The notes: generated by a model not told the origin, from the letters alone. A stretch of DNA of 64,000 nt from Dactylorhiza incarnata (GCA_033032865.1 JAWHQI010000065.1:7192001-7256000); one strand, 5' to 3'. Shown: positions 46,965 to 57,192, counted from the first letter of the stretch. Numbers and translations: made by a program.

Positions 46965-47655
46965 CCTTGCTAAACGACCCCTTGATCCATAGGTCTGTAT
47001 GGGCATTCCTATAAATCAAAGGTTACTTTTCTTACTTACTTTACTCTGTTATTATTATTCTTCACCGTGCTTTATTTACTGCTTCAATTATATATATATA
47101 CACTTGTGTAATGGTAGAAATTCTTGTAGCTAGGCCATGTCATCTGCTTGATATATACCCCTTTCTGTCCTCCACTTCATCCCTCCCGCACGGTGCCTAG
47201 GAGACACTGGTGGATGGGTGGGGGGAAACAAGGCTTAGTATTTTTAACTAACGGTCAGTGGACCATATCATTTTAGGGGACCGAGGAGATGCAACACCAC
47301 CAGAGGCCGGTGCAGATGGAGGCAGGCCAGTCTAGTACAGGAGCACCAGTTTCAAGATCAGTGAGTGATTATTAGTAGATTTGCTTCCACGAGCGATTTT
47401 GTAGTGAGGCTGTAATGTGCTGGGCAGGAGCCCTTCTTGCTATTACTCTTTTATTCAGTTATTATCTATGGACATCTCTTATTGTGATTTATATATTATG
47501 TGATGTGGAATTGAACTTATTTTTGGTTCAATTGTATTTTTCTTCTTATGTGATCGATATGGCTGACATGATCGGCATTTTGTAATGGTGACCTTCCCGA
47601 GTGTTGGTGTCACCGCAAAGTGGTGGTTTTGGGCATAAGACCCAGTTTTGTAGCA

Positions 47656-48548
47656 GCGAAAGCAATGGTGTGCCCATATGGGGAATCACATGAAAAAGTC
47701 CACTTTTAACTGAATCTTTTTAGCCAAATCTCCTTATGAGTGATAAATTTTCTTTTGTAGCCTGCGGCGAACCCTGCCCCTCGGCAGGAAATACCTCCGG
47801 CTGCAAAGATCTCTTTAGATGGTCCTATAATAAATGAGTTAGACTCAACTTCACTAGGACACATGACTTACCATGACAATTTATACCATGCCCTAGTCTG
47901 AAATAGACCGGAGGTATAACTTTGATTGAGGTACGAGGATACCTCAAAGAGGTTAGAGGAGGAGTTTAACGCGAGAACAACCACCTAAGCCATAAACTAT
48001 GATGTCCCTACCAAGGATTATCCAAACTGATAGGACCACCTTAAGGAGATTGATACATAAGCAGAATGGTAGGGGACTCGTAGACTCAACCCTCATACCG
48101 GTGACATGTTTACATTGAGATAATCACCATGATAAACACCGAGGGTTGGATAAGAATTCAAGTTCAGAAGAGACCTGTTTGGGATTGGGTCACATGGTGA
48201 CCCTGATAAGGTTGTCGTAGAAGGTACCTTGAAGAGTCTAAAGTATGGAGTGTACCAACAAGTCTCAAGATAGAACCCCATGTCTATGGTTGTGTGCCCT
48301 AAGGATTTTTTGCATACTTAGGACGAATATAACATGGTGATATCGAAGATACTTAGCCCAAAATAGATAGTGACTTATCTTTTGCTTATTGGGGCTTACC
48401 TTTTGTTTATTGGGCAAATTAGTTACTAACTTGGGTTTCTATAAGATTTAATTTAGAAAGTGTTGCATCATGAACATAGTGATTTTGAAGTCGATCTTAT
48501 TCAATGTTACTTGGGCGAAGATGGGATTCTGTAAAAGCACGTTTGGAA
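47656..48548 (+). other. D interior (non-coding, conserved with B)
   Basis: Starts cagcgaaagcaatggtgtgcccat and follows the B interior block by block to acttgggcgaagatggg. The primer site and the last bases of the 5' LTR are missing at the junction. No reading frame of note. Confidence 0.7.
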
Positions 48549-49618
48549 TGGTGACCGATGTTGGAACATGGTCTTCCGCATCTCCTCGGTTTGAGAATAA
48601 CAAATCCTATGTGTATTTGATCTTGTGTGTTTAAGTGTGCAGGAAACCAAGTCATATGACTTAAGGATAACATAAGAAGGTTGCCCCCAAGATTGAAGCC
48701 AGAATTCCAACATGTCCACTAGCGTCGGCGGTAGTACCTAGCACAGGTGCTAGCTCTGATTAGAGCAATTTCGGGAGCTGTTTTAGAAGGCGATACCGCC
48801 AGGAGGTAACGGATAGCGCTGGCGGTAGCATGAGATTTTTAGAAAGGTTTCCTTGAAATGAAGATACGCACACGCAGAATATTGCCTAAACAAGGATAGC
48901 GTCGGCGGTAGCGCTAGCGCCAAGGCTATAAAATGTACCCATTGGCTTCGTATTTTTCATCCTCTCCTAATCCTAAATTCTAATGCTTCGTGTCACATCA
49001 TATAGAGGAAGGTTTAGAGAGATACTCCCACAAATCCATGAAGGCTCAAGGAGATCCGTGGAGAAGATTTCAACACGCGCCATCATCGTGATGAAAGACC
49101 GCATCGACTACGATCATACTTTGCGGGTCTTCATCTAGTTCTCCAAGAGATCCACATAGAGGGAGTTTTTAATATTGTTGTTATTTTCATTCTTGTAATC
49201 TCTTAGTAAATTCGCCTCGTGTTGGCGACTAGGTCTGGGTAGGACTTAGGGAAGAAATTTGCCTCGTGTTGGCGACTAGGTCTAGGGTGTAGATCTAGGG
49301 GGTGCTCGAGGCCGTATCTAAGGGAGGATTGGCTAGAGTGGCTTGAGGCCGTATCCAGGGAGGATAGGCTAAAGCCACCGGTTCGTGGGGATACGAGTCG
49401 AGATAGAAAACGAAAAAGTATTTTTACTATTCGCCTTCGATTTCTAGTGTTATAGAAATTTATTTTTGTAATCAATTTTATTAATAGTAACCTTGTCTCT
49501 CTTTGTGTAATAAAAATGATTTGTTCTTCATTTCTCTAAATTATTTATTATCCTCTCTTTCATTATAAATCAATTTAGATCTTTATTCAAAATCACTGTT
49601 TTACTCTCTTAGCATTTC
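48549..49618 (+). other. LTR-like insertion or solo LTR of unknown family inside D
   Basis: The segment begins TGTTGGAACATGG at 48559, has a GCTAGCGC/GGCGGTAG cluster at 48720-48925, a TATAAAA at 48927-48933, and direct repeats (cctcgtgttggcgactaggt at about 49216 and 49263; gaggccgtatc at about 49310 and 49350). It ends near 49618 before LTR sequence of D resumes (caaagcggcggttctggg). Promoter-like layout suggests a solo LTR, but I see no target duplication and both borders are uncertain. Confidence 0.35.
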
Positions 49619-49682
49619 AAGTATCTCAAAGCGGCGGTTCTGGGCATAAGACCCAGTTTTGTAGCAAAAATGGGGTCTTACA
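49619..49682 (+). repeat. 3' LTR remnant of D
   Basis: caaagcggcggttctgggcataagacccagttttg... to ATGGGGTCTTACA, the terminal part of the family LTR, followed by GCTTT. Confidence 0.8.
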
Positions 49683-49687
49683 GCTTT

Positions 49688-50034
49688 ACATGTCATAAGC
49701 TGGAGGCTCGAATCAAAATTCCATTTTTTGGTACCCATACCCCTTATTTATAGACGCGGGGGCCTGCCCAAACGGGCAGGTCCAAAAATAATGGGTTGCC
49801 TGGGGTATAAGAGAACTGGGGCAGAGAAGCGAAGATACATGGGGTACAAATAACAAAAAAGAGAGAAAACTCCAGACCTCGCTGTCACGCGGACTCGCTG
49901 GAAGCTGACCGCCTATGCCTTAGAAAATCTGTCGAAGTTGAGACATGTAGTCTGGGCGGTCTCAAAAAAGCGTGACCGTCGGGGCCGATAATTCTGATGA
50001 GAAGTTGAGGTCGTGGACTTTCGGGCAAAAAGCA
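49688..50034 (-). other. Outer part of the element G LTR (putative)
   Basis: Continues the sequence before 38184 once D is removed. It contains a minus-strand TATAAATAA (49752-49744) and a hairpin CCTGCCC-AAAC-GGGCAGG near 49770. The outer terminus of the LTR could not be fixed. Confidence 0.45.
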
Positions 50035-50224
50035 GGACAAGCATTACACCCGCATGCCTCATGACATCACACCAGGGTCCACCCCGACGTCGAACCTGAG
50101 TGGCTTTATCAGAGCTATAACAAATACACCCTAACCAGTTCTCCAGGAGACTTCCCTGGCAGGTTGTTGAGTTTGGGTCTCGAACTCGCAACCTCCTTGA
50201 TACGGAGTTTCACTAACTGAGTTG
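50035..50224 (-). mobile_element. SINE copy S1 (tRNA-derived)
   Basis: Minus strand: box A-like caactcagttagtg at the 5' end, box B agttcgagacc (rc of 50186-50176), then the shared body caacaacctgccagggaagt, tggttagggtgtat and cgacgtcggggtgga. The 3' end near 50035 is approximate. Confidence 0.7.
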
Positions 50225-50455
50225 CAACTTAGTTGTTAATGAGGAGTCTATGTGAATACTCTTTATTAAGGTGTTCCTCGGATCGAATCTCAGCCTCTGC
50301 AACCCGCCACGCCCTGTTTTGGAACCAGCCAAAGATTGGGGTGTGTGGGATGCATCTCTGATAAAGACATCTTGGTGTGACGATAAGGTGAACCCTGGTG
50401 CGAAGACAGGTAGCAGGCATGGGTCACTCCTATCCTGCATCAATAAAATTCACCT
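50225..50455 (+). mobile_element. SINE copy S2 (tRNA-derived, diverged)
   Basis: Starts caacttagttgttaatgagg (box A-like) directly abutting S1 head to head, with a diverged box B (ctcggatcgaatctc) and the body motifs ttggggtgtgtgg, gataaagacatcttgg and tatcctgcatc. Weaker match than S4. Confidence 0.6.
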
Positions 50456-50465
50456 TATGATTGAA

Positions 50466-50671
50466 TGGTAGAGCGTCACACACTTTTGCACTCTAGCGTC
50501 GCACCGGAGGTCCGCCTTGACATCGAACCAATGGGGCTCCACCAGGACTACAGCCCGTGCACCCCAACCAGCTCTCAAGAGGACTTCTCTATTAGGTTGT
50601 TGGAGGGCGGGATTGAACACCCGACTTCCCTTAACATGGCACTTCCACAGTCCTCATCACCAACTGAGCTG
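50466..50671 (-). mobile_element. SINE copy S3 (tRNA-derived)
   Basis: Minus strand: agctcagttggtgatgagg (box A), gtgttcaatcccg (box B-like), then caacaacctaatagagaagtc, gagctggttggggtgcac and cggacctccggtgcgacgc. It abuts S4 head to head. Confidence 0.72.
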
Positions 50672-50888
50672 AAGCTCAGTTGGTGATGTGGCCTGTTGAA
50701 AGTGCCTAATCAAGGAGGTTCCGGGTTCGAGACCCGACCTCAACAACCTGACAGGGAAGTCCCCTGGAGAGCTGGTTGGGGTGTATGAGTTATAGTCCTG
50801 ATAAAGCCATCTTGGTACGACGCCAAGGTGGACCCCTGGTGCGACGCCAGGGTGGCAGGTGAGTGTGATGCATATCCTGCATCATTAA
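50672..50888 (+). mobile_element. SINE copy S4 (tRNA-derived, best preserved)
   Basis: Plus strand: box A agctcagttggtgatgtgg at 50673, a perfect box B GGTTCGAGACC (50724-50734), then caacaacctgacagggaagt, gagctggttggggtgtat, gacgccaaggtgga and gtgcgacgccagggtgg, ending tatcctgcatcattaaaa. Plant SINEs are transcribed by RNA polymerase III from such boxes. The family name is unknown to me. Confidence 0.78.
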
Positions 50889-51120
50889 AAAGTTCAGTTG
50901 GCGATGACTGATGATGCGATATGTCAAGGGAGGTCGAGTATTCGATCCTGACCTTCAACAACATAACAGGGAAGTCCCCTGGTGATGGGTTGGGGTGTAC
51001 GAACTGTAGTCCTGGCGGTGCCCCTTGGTGCAACACCAAGGTGGACCTCTGGTGCGACGCCAGAGTGGCGGAAGGGTGTGCGCACGATCATTCCATAAAA
51101 ATGTGCATTTTAATGATGCG
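50889..51120 (+). mobile_element. SINE copy S5 (tRNA-derived)
   Basis: Plus strand, tandem to S4: box A agttcagttggcgatgactg, box B-like gtattcgatcctg, body caacaacataacagggaagt, ggttggggtgtacg and gtgcgacgccagagtgg. Copia-2 begins at 51130, just beyond its 3' part. Confidence 0.7.
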
Positions 51121-51129
51121 GGACAGACG

Positions 51130-52312
51130 TGTTGAATTTTTGAAGTGGTGTGGAGGAGACCAAGCGGTCTGGTTTGGGAGACCGCGGTGATCACGCGGCT
51201 TGTATAGGTTATCTGCCGGTCTAGCTCTGCCGGGTTGTTCTGGCGGTCTGCTGGTTGTTCCGGTCTGTTCTTGGTAGCTGCGGTTTGTTACCGAGTAGGT
51301 CTGCTAGTTTGCCTGGCTTCCTTGTTGGAAGTCCGGGCGGGTTGTTCCTATATGACTTTCTACCCGGGCGGTCTATATTGGTGATCTGGCGACTTGGCTG
51401 AAGTCGGCCAGATGGTTCTAGCTTGCTCCTGGTGATCTTAGGAAGGAGCGTTGTTGGGACCACACGGCTTGTGCGCGGTCTCGTGTTCGCGCGGCCTGTG
51501 CGCGATCTTGTCTGCTGATCTGCGTCTTGGTCGGGTGATCGACCAAGAGGTCTGTTCGCGCGGTCTGTCTTTTGAGACTGTTCGCGATCTGATGGGTGGT
51601 GACTGTATCCCGGTTTGTGCGGTGACGACATCCGTCCACCCGCCTATAAATAGGGGTGCATGTCCCGTCATTCCCAACAAGAACTGTAAGAACCAGAGCC
51701 CGGATTGTTTCTTGCGGTCTCAAGTTTGAGTTCGCGCGACTTGGATGCGAGTTAACCTTTGTTGTGTTCGCAGGTTTGTGGTCAGCAGGGTGCGGTCTCC
51801 TTCCTTGGTGATTTCTGGTGGCTTGAATAAACAGTTCGTCTGCGGTCTGTCAGCGAACTGGGTTATTGTGTTCTTATGCTGTTCGCAGCGAGCTCAGTGA
51901 TCAGGCGACCTTCAGCGGTTAGGCGGTCTGAGTTGCGGTCTGGCGACAACTTCAGTTCTTTGTTCCAATAAAGCTCCAGTTCGTGCGGTCTGAGGTGCGG
52001 TCTTGCAGTGCTGGCAGTCTGTCCGGTTTCTGTTCGTGCGATCTCAGGGCAAGCCGGGCGAGTTCTGGAGTGGTGCGGCTTGTGCGGTCTGAGCTTGTCT
52101 AGCTGCCAGCTTTGTTTTTTGGTGTGTTGTGTTCTTCTCGTCTCCGTGATTCTGATGAATCATGTCTCGCCATGTATACCTCGCATTGTAAAGTAGTTCT
52201 GTTTCAATAAAGTTTTCTTGTGTTGCTGTTTTGGCATTGTGGTTGTTTGGCTATAACTCTTGTTGATACAACTCCTGCTTACTCCTAAACGGTCCAATCA
52301 AAAATTTTAACA
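51130..52312 (+). repeat. 5' LTR of Copia-2
   Basis: 1183 bp. It contains well over ten GCGGTCT words (some as gcgcggtctc, tgcggtctgag) and a candidate TATA box (cctataaatagggg at about 51643). The primer site follows without a gap. Confidence 0.9.
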
Positions 52313-52324
52313 TGGTATCAGAGC
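52313..52324 (+). other. Primer binding site of Copia-2 (tRNA-iMet)
   Basis: TGGTATCAGAGC directly after the LTR. Confidence 0.93.
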
Positions 52325-52401
52325 GAGGTTTCTGGAGTGGATAAGCAGTGATCAACTAGAGTTGTCATCGTCTTTGTGAAGTAGAGACCACATAGATTGC
52401 C

Positions 52402-55400
52402 ATGGAAGGTGGATACGCAAGAGGTCTTGGTATTGAACTCCTCACATCGACTAACTTTAAAAAGTGGAAGTCGTGTATGGAGAGTTACTTGCTTGGCGAG
52501 GATCTTTGGGAGGTAGTTGGCGGAGAAGACACACAAGAGGTGTTTCCAGCAGGAGATAATATGGCTGAGGTGAGACTTTGGAGGAGGACGAATGCTAAGG
52601 CAGAGTTCACTCTCAAGAGGGCTATCTCACCGGAGCTGTTTGATCACATCATTGGATGTAAATCTGCTGCTGAGATTTGGACATCCTTGGATGGGTTGTT
52701 CAATAAGAAGAATGTAGCGAGGCTACAGTATCTTGAAAATGAGTTGGCGAAAGCCTCTCAAGGTGATCTTTCTGTTTCTACCTTCTTCCTCAAGATGAAG
52801 AACCTCACGGCAGAGATTTCTGCATTGGACCCTGATGAGCCTATCTCTGAGGCAAAACTGAAGAGGCATATCATCCGCGGGTTGCGGAAGGAGTATCTTG
52901 CTTTTGTGACTTCAGTTCAGGGTTGGGCAAATCAACCGTCGTTGTTGGAGCTGGAGAACCTTCTTGCTTTGCAAGAATGTTTAGCAAGACAGATGGCGGG
53001 GGTTTCAATCTCCGGTGGAGAAAGTGATGTGATGTTCTCTGGGAAGAAGAAGAAGAAATGGGAGAAGAAGAAGCCGGGTCATGATGGACCCTCCACTTCA
53101 GGTCAGCAAGATAGGGGTTATGCTCCTATGTCTGATGGGAAGAAGAAAGGAGAGGGACCGAGGTTCTTTAGATGCAACAAGACCGGGCACTTCAAGAAAG
53201 ATTGCCGGGTGAATCTTCAGCCGGGACATGCAGTGGAGAAGGAGATGCCAAAGTCTGGTGAAGTTGGATGGGGAGGAGCCTTTGCATCTAATATAACGGC
53301 GATGCCCGTTAAGGCCTTGGCTTCCATCAACTATGATGAGGACTGGATTGTTGATTCAGGGTGTGGGCATCATCTCACCGGAGATGGATCAAAGTTCTCT
53401 TCTTTGGCGCCTTACTCAGGTAACAATGCTATCATTACGGCTGATAATTCTATTCATCCAGTAGAGCACGAAGGAGTCGTCTCTCTGAGCAGTGATAAGG
53501 GTCCACTCACGTTGAGGAGTGTTTATCACGTGCCTGGTATGAAGAAAAATCTCTTCTCTGTGACCAATGCGGTCGATACCGGTTATCACGTTCTGTTTGG
53601 CCCAACATAAGTGAAGTTTCTCAAAACTCAACCGGAGATAAAGGGAGATGTTATTCATGTCGGCAAGCGGGTTAAGGACTTGTTCGTTTTATCGACAAGT
53701 ACCTATGTTGATAAGATGAGGACCAATGATGGCGCGGCCATCTGGCATGAAAGGTTGGGGCATGTAGGCATGGACAAATTGAAGGCTATGGCGGTAAGGG
53801 GCCTTGTCAATGGCTTGTCTAGCTTGTCCTCCTATGGATACGGTCATGTCTGCGAAGGATGTCAGTTTGGTAAGTCTCATCGACTTCCATTTGACAAATC
53901 GCAAACAAGGTGCAAAGTGCCGTTGGAGTGCATCCATGGTGATTTGATGGGACCGACTGCCACCCCAAGCCTTGGAGGCAATAGATATATGTTGGTGTTG
54001 ATTGACGATTACACCAGATATGTCTGGGTGTATTTCTTGAAAGAGAAGTCAGAAGCCTTTGCAAAGTTTGTGGAGTTCAAGGAGCTGGTGGAAGGTCGTC
54101 TAGGCCTGCGGGTAAAGAAATTGAGAACTGACAATGGTGGGGAGTTCACCTCTGGTGAGTTCTCAAGTTTTTGCAGGAAACACGGCGTTCGGAGAGAGCT
54201 CACTTGTGCCCATACTCCACAGCAGAATGGTGTTGCCGAGAGGAAGATCCGTCATCTGACGGAAACTTGCAAATGCTGGCTTCATGCCAAGAGTATCCCA
54301 AAGTCCTTCTGGGCGGAGGGAATGTCTTGTGCAGCTTATGTCATCAACAGATTGCCTCTGAGTCCTATCAACATGAAGACCCCTCACGAACTGATGTTCA
54401 AGGAGAAGCCGAGTGTTGCACACCTTCGGGTGTTCGAGTCAACCTGCTATGTGCATATTCCTGATGCTCTTCGGACAAAGCTAGATGCGAAAGCAAGGAA
54501 GCTAGTCTTTGTTGGGTATTATGAGCGGAAGAAGGGATGGAGATGCATGGATCCTGAGACACAGAGGTCAATTGTTTCTCGGGATGTGGTGTTCGATGAA
54601 GTGACTTCTTACAAGGGGAGTTCAGGAGTTGAGCTACCAGAGAGCAGGGTTGATGAAGGAGGAAAAGCTGCGGGAAGTCTTCAAGTGGAGTTGCCTGTTT
54701 CACCAGGAGCTCCAGTTGTGTCAAGCTCTGAGATGGAGGCTTCAGGTTCTAGAAGCAGGGGGAGCGATTCTCCAAGTTCATCTGGAAGAGAAGCTTGCAC
54801 AGAAGAAGCAGCTGAGGAGGTGGTTAGTCAGGAGCAACCTCTTAGGAGGTCGAAGAGGACTATTCAACCACCAGATCGATACACAGGAGGAAACATGGTG
54901 AACTTTGTTTCATGTTTCTTTGCTGGTCCCTTGGATGAAAGGGAGCCGTCTAGCTTTGAGAAGGCCAGAGGCGTGAAGGAGTGGGACATTGCTATGCAAG
55001 AAGAGATGGCAGCTCTCGAGAAGAATGAGACCTAGTCTCTTGTGCCCAAGCCCAAGGGCACCACTCCTGTGACATGCAAATGGGTCTTCAAGCTGAAGAA
55101 GAAAGCTGACGGCAGTATCGAGCGGTACAAGGCTCGCCTTGTAGCTCGCGGGTTCTCACAGCAGTACGGAGAAGATTATGATGAGACGTTTAGTCCAGTG
55201 GCAAAGATGACTTCGGTTCGATTTGTTATTGCCTTGGCAGCTTCGAGTGGTTGGGAGATTTGGCAACTCGACGTGAAGAATGCCTTCTTATACGGCGAGA
55301 TTGACAAGGATATTTTCATGATCCAACCGCAAGGCTTCATCTCGAGGGAGTATCCGGACTACGTTTGTAAGCTGAAGAAGGCCCTGTATGGGTTGAAGCA

Positions 55401-56537
55401 AGCGCCTCGGGCGTGGTATGGGAAGATTGCAGAGTATCTCTTATTCTACGGATTCGTTGTTTCAGACTCTGATTCTAGCTTGTTCATCATGAAGGAAGGG
55501 GTGCTTCGGGTGATTGTGCTGCTGTACGTGGATGACATGATTGTCACCGGGAATTCGAAGGAAGCTGTTGCAAGACTCAGGGCTGAGCTTGCTATCAGAT
55601 TCGAGATGAAGGATCTGGGGGAGCTCCACCACTTCCTTGGACTCGAGGTCCAGAGGCGGGAGAGCGGAGTGCTCATTTCTCAGGCTGGCTATGCGGAGCG
55701 GATTGTTCAGCGATTCGGCATGGGGAAGGGAAGAGCAGCTCTATACCTCTAGAGCAACATCATAAACTTCGGAAGGATGAGGGGAGAGTCTTATCTGAAC
55801 CGTTGGTTTTCCGAGCTCTGGTTGGGAGCTTGATCTACTTGATGATCACAAGGCCAGATATTGCTTATGCAGTAGGCAAGGTGAGTCGGTACATGGCGGA
55901 ACCACGGAAGCCTCATCTTCTGGCGGCAAAAGGCATCTTGAAGTATGTGAAGTCGACCTCTGATTTGGGTCTCCTATATAAGAGAGGGTCAAGCTTGGAG
56001 TTGCATGGTTTCATGGATGCTGATTATGGGGGAGACGTGGATGATCGGAGATCAACGTCTGGTTATGTATTTATGACGGGCCCCACAGCTATTTCTTGGT
56101 GCAGCAAGAAGCAAGACTCGGTGTCTGTATCTACCACGGAAGCGGAGTACAAGGCTTCGGCCTTGGCTTCTCAGGAAGCCGTTTGGCTCAGGAGGTTGGT
56201 AGAGGACGTTCATCAGGAGGTTCGAGGTCCCACTATGCTACGCGGGGACAATGAGAGTGCTCTCAAGCTGGTCAACAATCCAGTCTGTCACGCGAGGACC
56301 AAGCATATAGAGATTGAGCACCATTTCATTCGTGAAAAGGTGTTGGGAGGATCTCTTATTGTCGAGCATGTTCGGAGTGCGGACAATGTCGCAGACATCT
56401 TCACAAAGACGCTGGCGAAGGGACCGTTTACACGGTTGCGGAATTTACTCGGGCTAGTCTCCACTTCAAGGGGGAGTGTTGAATTTTTGAAGTGGTGTGG
56501 AGGAGACCGGGCGGTCTGGTTTGGGAGACCGCGGTGA
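52402..56537 (+). pseudogene. Copia-2 gag-pol polyprotein, two nonsense mutations and one frameshift
   Basis: ATG 52402 opens MEGGYARGLGIELL. Gag of UBN2 type runs to about 53030. The zinc knuckle region reads FFRCNKTGHFKKDCR, where the first Cys of CX2CX4HX4C has become Phe. Protease: WIVDSGCGHHLTGD (about 53344). An in-frame TAA at 53608-53610 precedes the integrase: HERLGHVGMDKLKAM with C..C, catalytic residues in IHGDLMGP (53940), RTDNGGEF (54125) and GVAERK (54235). TAG at 55033-55035 replaces an expected TGG. RT: QLDVKNAFLYGE, GLKQAPRAWYGKI and YVDD at 55524-55535. A frameshift near 55735-55745 moves the RNase H part ([39 protein letters not shown]) to another frame that ends at 56537 inside the LTR. 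Catalytic motifs survive, so decay is modest. Confidence 0.92.
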
Positions 56538-56541
56538 TCAC
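56477..56541 (+). repeat. Start of Copia-2 3' LTR
   Basis: Matches 51130-51194 with two substitutions (aagcggtctgg versus gggcggtctgg), then is cut at gatcac by E2. Confidence 0.93.
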
Positions 56542-56714
56542 TGATAAAGTAGTTTTTATATAAGTTTTTAATAGAAAATTTTGTAATTATTTAATATGAA
56601 TTTTCCTTTTTATGTCAATTTTAGGTTATAAGTAGTTCTTTTTGTAATTTTGATTCTAACTTAGCCTAATTTTAATATTTGCAGATTTCTGGGACAAATC
56701 GGGAAAAATCACAT

Positions 56715-57175
56715 GTCACGCCCTCGGTCACGCCCGTGACCAAGGGCGTGTAACCTGAAGATCAGTCCAGAGTCGTAGCCGTGCTGTTGAGCTAGTCCAC
56801 ACCCAGTCACGCCCCAGGTCACGCCCGTGACCCACAGTCACGCCCGTGACCGGGGGCGTGTAATTTTAGCATCTGCCACGTGGAGCCGCCGTCGAGACGA
56901 GAAGCTGCCGTTGAGAAGTCAACTTGAGTCACGCCCGTGACCCAAAGTCACGCCCGTGACCTTCCCGCGTGATCCAAGCACGCCGCCGCGGCGTCTGGCT
57001 AGCCCATGCCGCATTAAATGAAGCCTTCCTGAGTCACGCCCGTGACCCAATTGTCACGCCCGTGACATGTGCGATTTTCTCCCGCCATCACGCCAAGCCC
57101 ACGCCGCGACCGGATCCGATGCTGCAGAGATTACACGCCCTAGGTCACGCCCGTGACCGAGGGCGTGTAACATGA
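56715..57175. repeat. Array of eight TCACGCCCGTGAC palindromes in E2 U3
   Basis: TCACGCCCGTGAC starts at 56728, 56819, 56838, 56939, 56948, 57034, 57054 and 57145. The extended form GTCACG-CC-CGTGAC is a perfect inverted repeat; copies 1, 2 and 8 extend to GGTCACG...CGTGACC. Flanking gggcgtgtaa words repeat too. It ends about 10 bp before the TATA box, a position typical of enhancer repeats. Copy 4 (56939-56951) overlaps copy 5 by a few bases. Confidence 0.92.
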
Positions 57176-57185
57176 AATTTTTGCC

Positions 57186-57192
57186 TATAAAT
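57186..57192 (+). promoter_or_regulatory. Putative TATA box of E2 LTR
   Basis: TATAAAT follows the palindrome array. Confidence 0.6.

Larger units (their letters stand above)
38185..49682 (+). mobile_element. Element D: giant-LTR family member, internally deleted, carrying Copia-1
   Basis: Bounded by GCTTT duplications (38180-38184 and 49683-49687). It starts TGTAACATCCC and ends ATGGGGTCTTACA. The 5' LTR runs from 38185 to about 47655, interrupted by Copia-1. It is followed directly by interior sequence (from cagcgaaagcaatggtgtgcccat) without the primer site. Only the last ~64 bp of a 3' LTR remain. Intact duplications with a deleted interior show that the losses occurred after integration or during the cycle that produced the copy. 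Confidence 0.78.
10244..50034 (-). mobile_element. Element G: old Ty3/gypsy retrotransposon (probably Tat-like), broken by nested insertions
   Basis: On the minus strand the order is leader/LTR (49688-50034 and 37923-38184), gag (37922-36480), protease (36130-35825), linker (35800-35543) and RT (10586-10247). Removing B (10587-35537 plus one TCATC) joins the linker and RT in the same frame. Removing D (plus one GCTTT) rejoins the upstream non-coding part. The zinc motif C-x2-H-x4-GH-x4-C near 36500 and the MPGVNPDIACHHLNIDP segment of RT resemble the Tat group. The end beyond RT is lost at the CACTA insertion, and the outer end near 50034 is uncertain. Stops and a lost protease glycine show it is dead. 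Confidence 0.7.
51130..56541 (+). mobile_element. Copia-2: Ty1/copia retrotransposon, 3' LTR interrupted by E2
   Basis: 5' LTR 51130-52312 (TGTTGAATTT...TTTTAACA), primer site 52313-52324, gag-pol, polypurine tract AAGGGGGAG (56468-56476) and the first 65 bp of the 3' LTR (56477-56541). E2 then begins. The rest of the 3' LTR should lie after E2, outside the window, starting with the duplication ATCAC. Confidence 0.92.

Noticed and set aside
49990..50010. Hammerhead ribozyme core (ctgatgag) as in retrozymes
   Set aside because: The word occurs, but I could not find the matching GAAA and stem elements at proper distance; other ctgatga hits lie in coding or AT-rich DNA.
50672..50740. tRNA gene
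   Set aside because: Box A and box B are present but no cloverleaf closes, and the same sequence recurs five times with a shared non-tRNA body; it is the head of a SINE.
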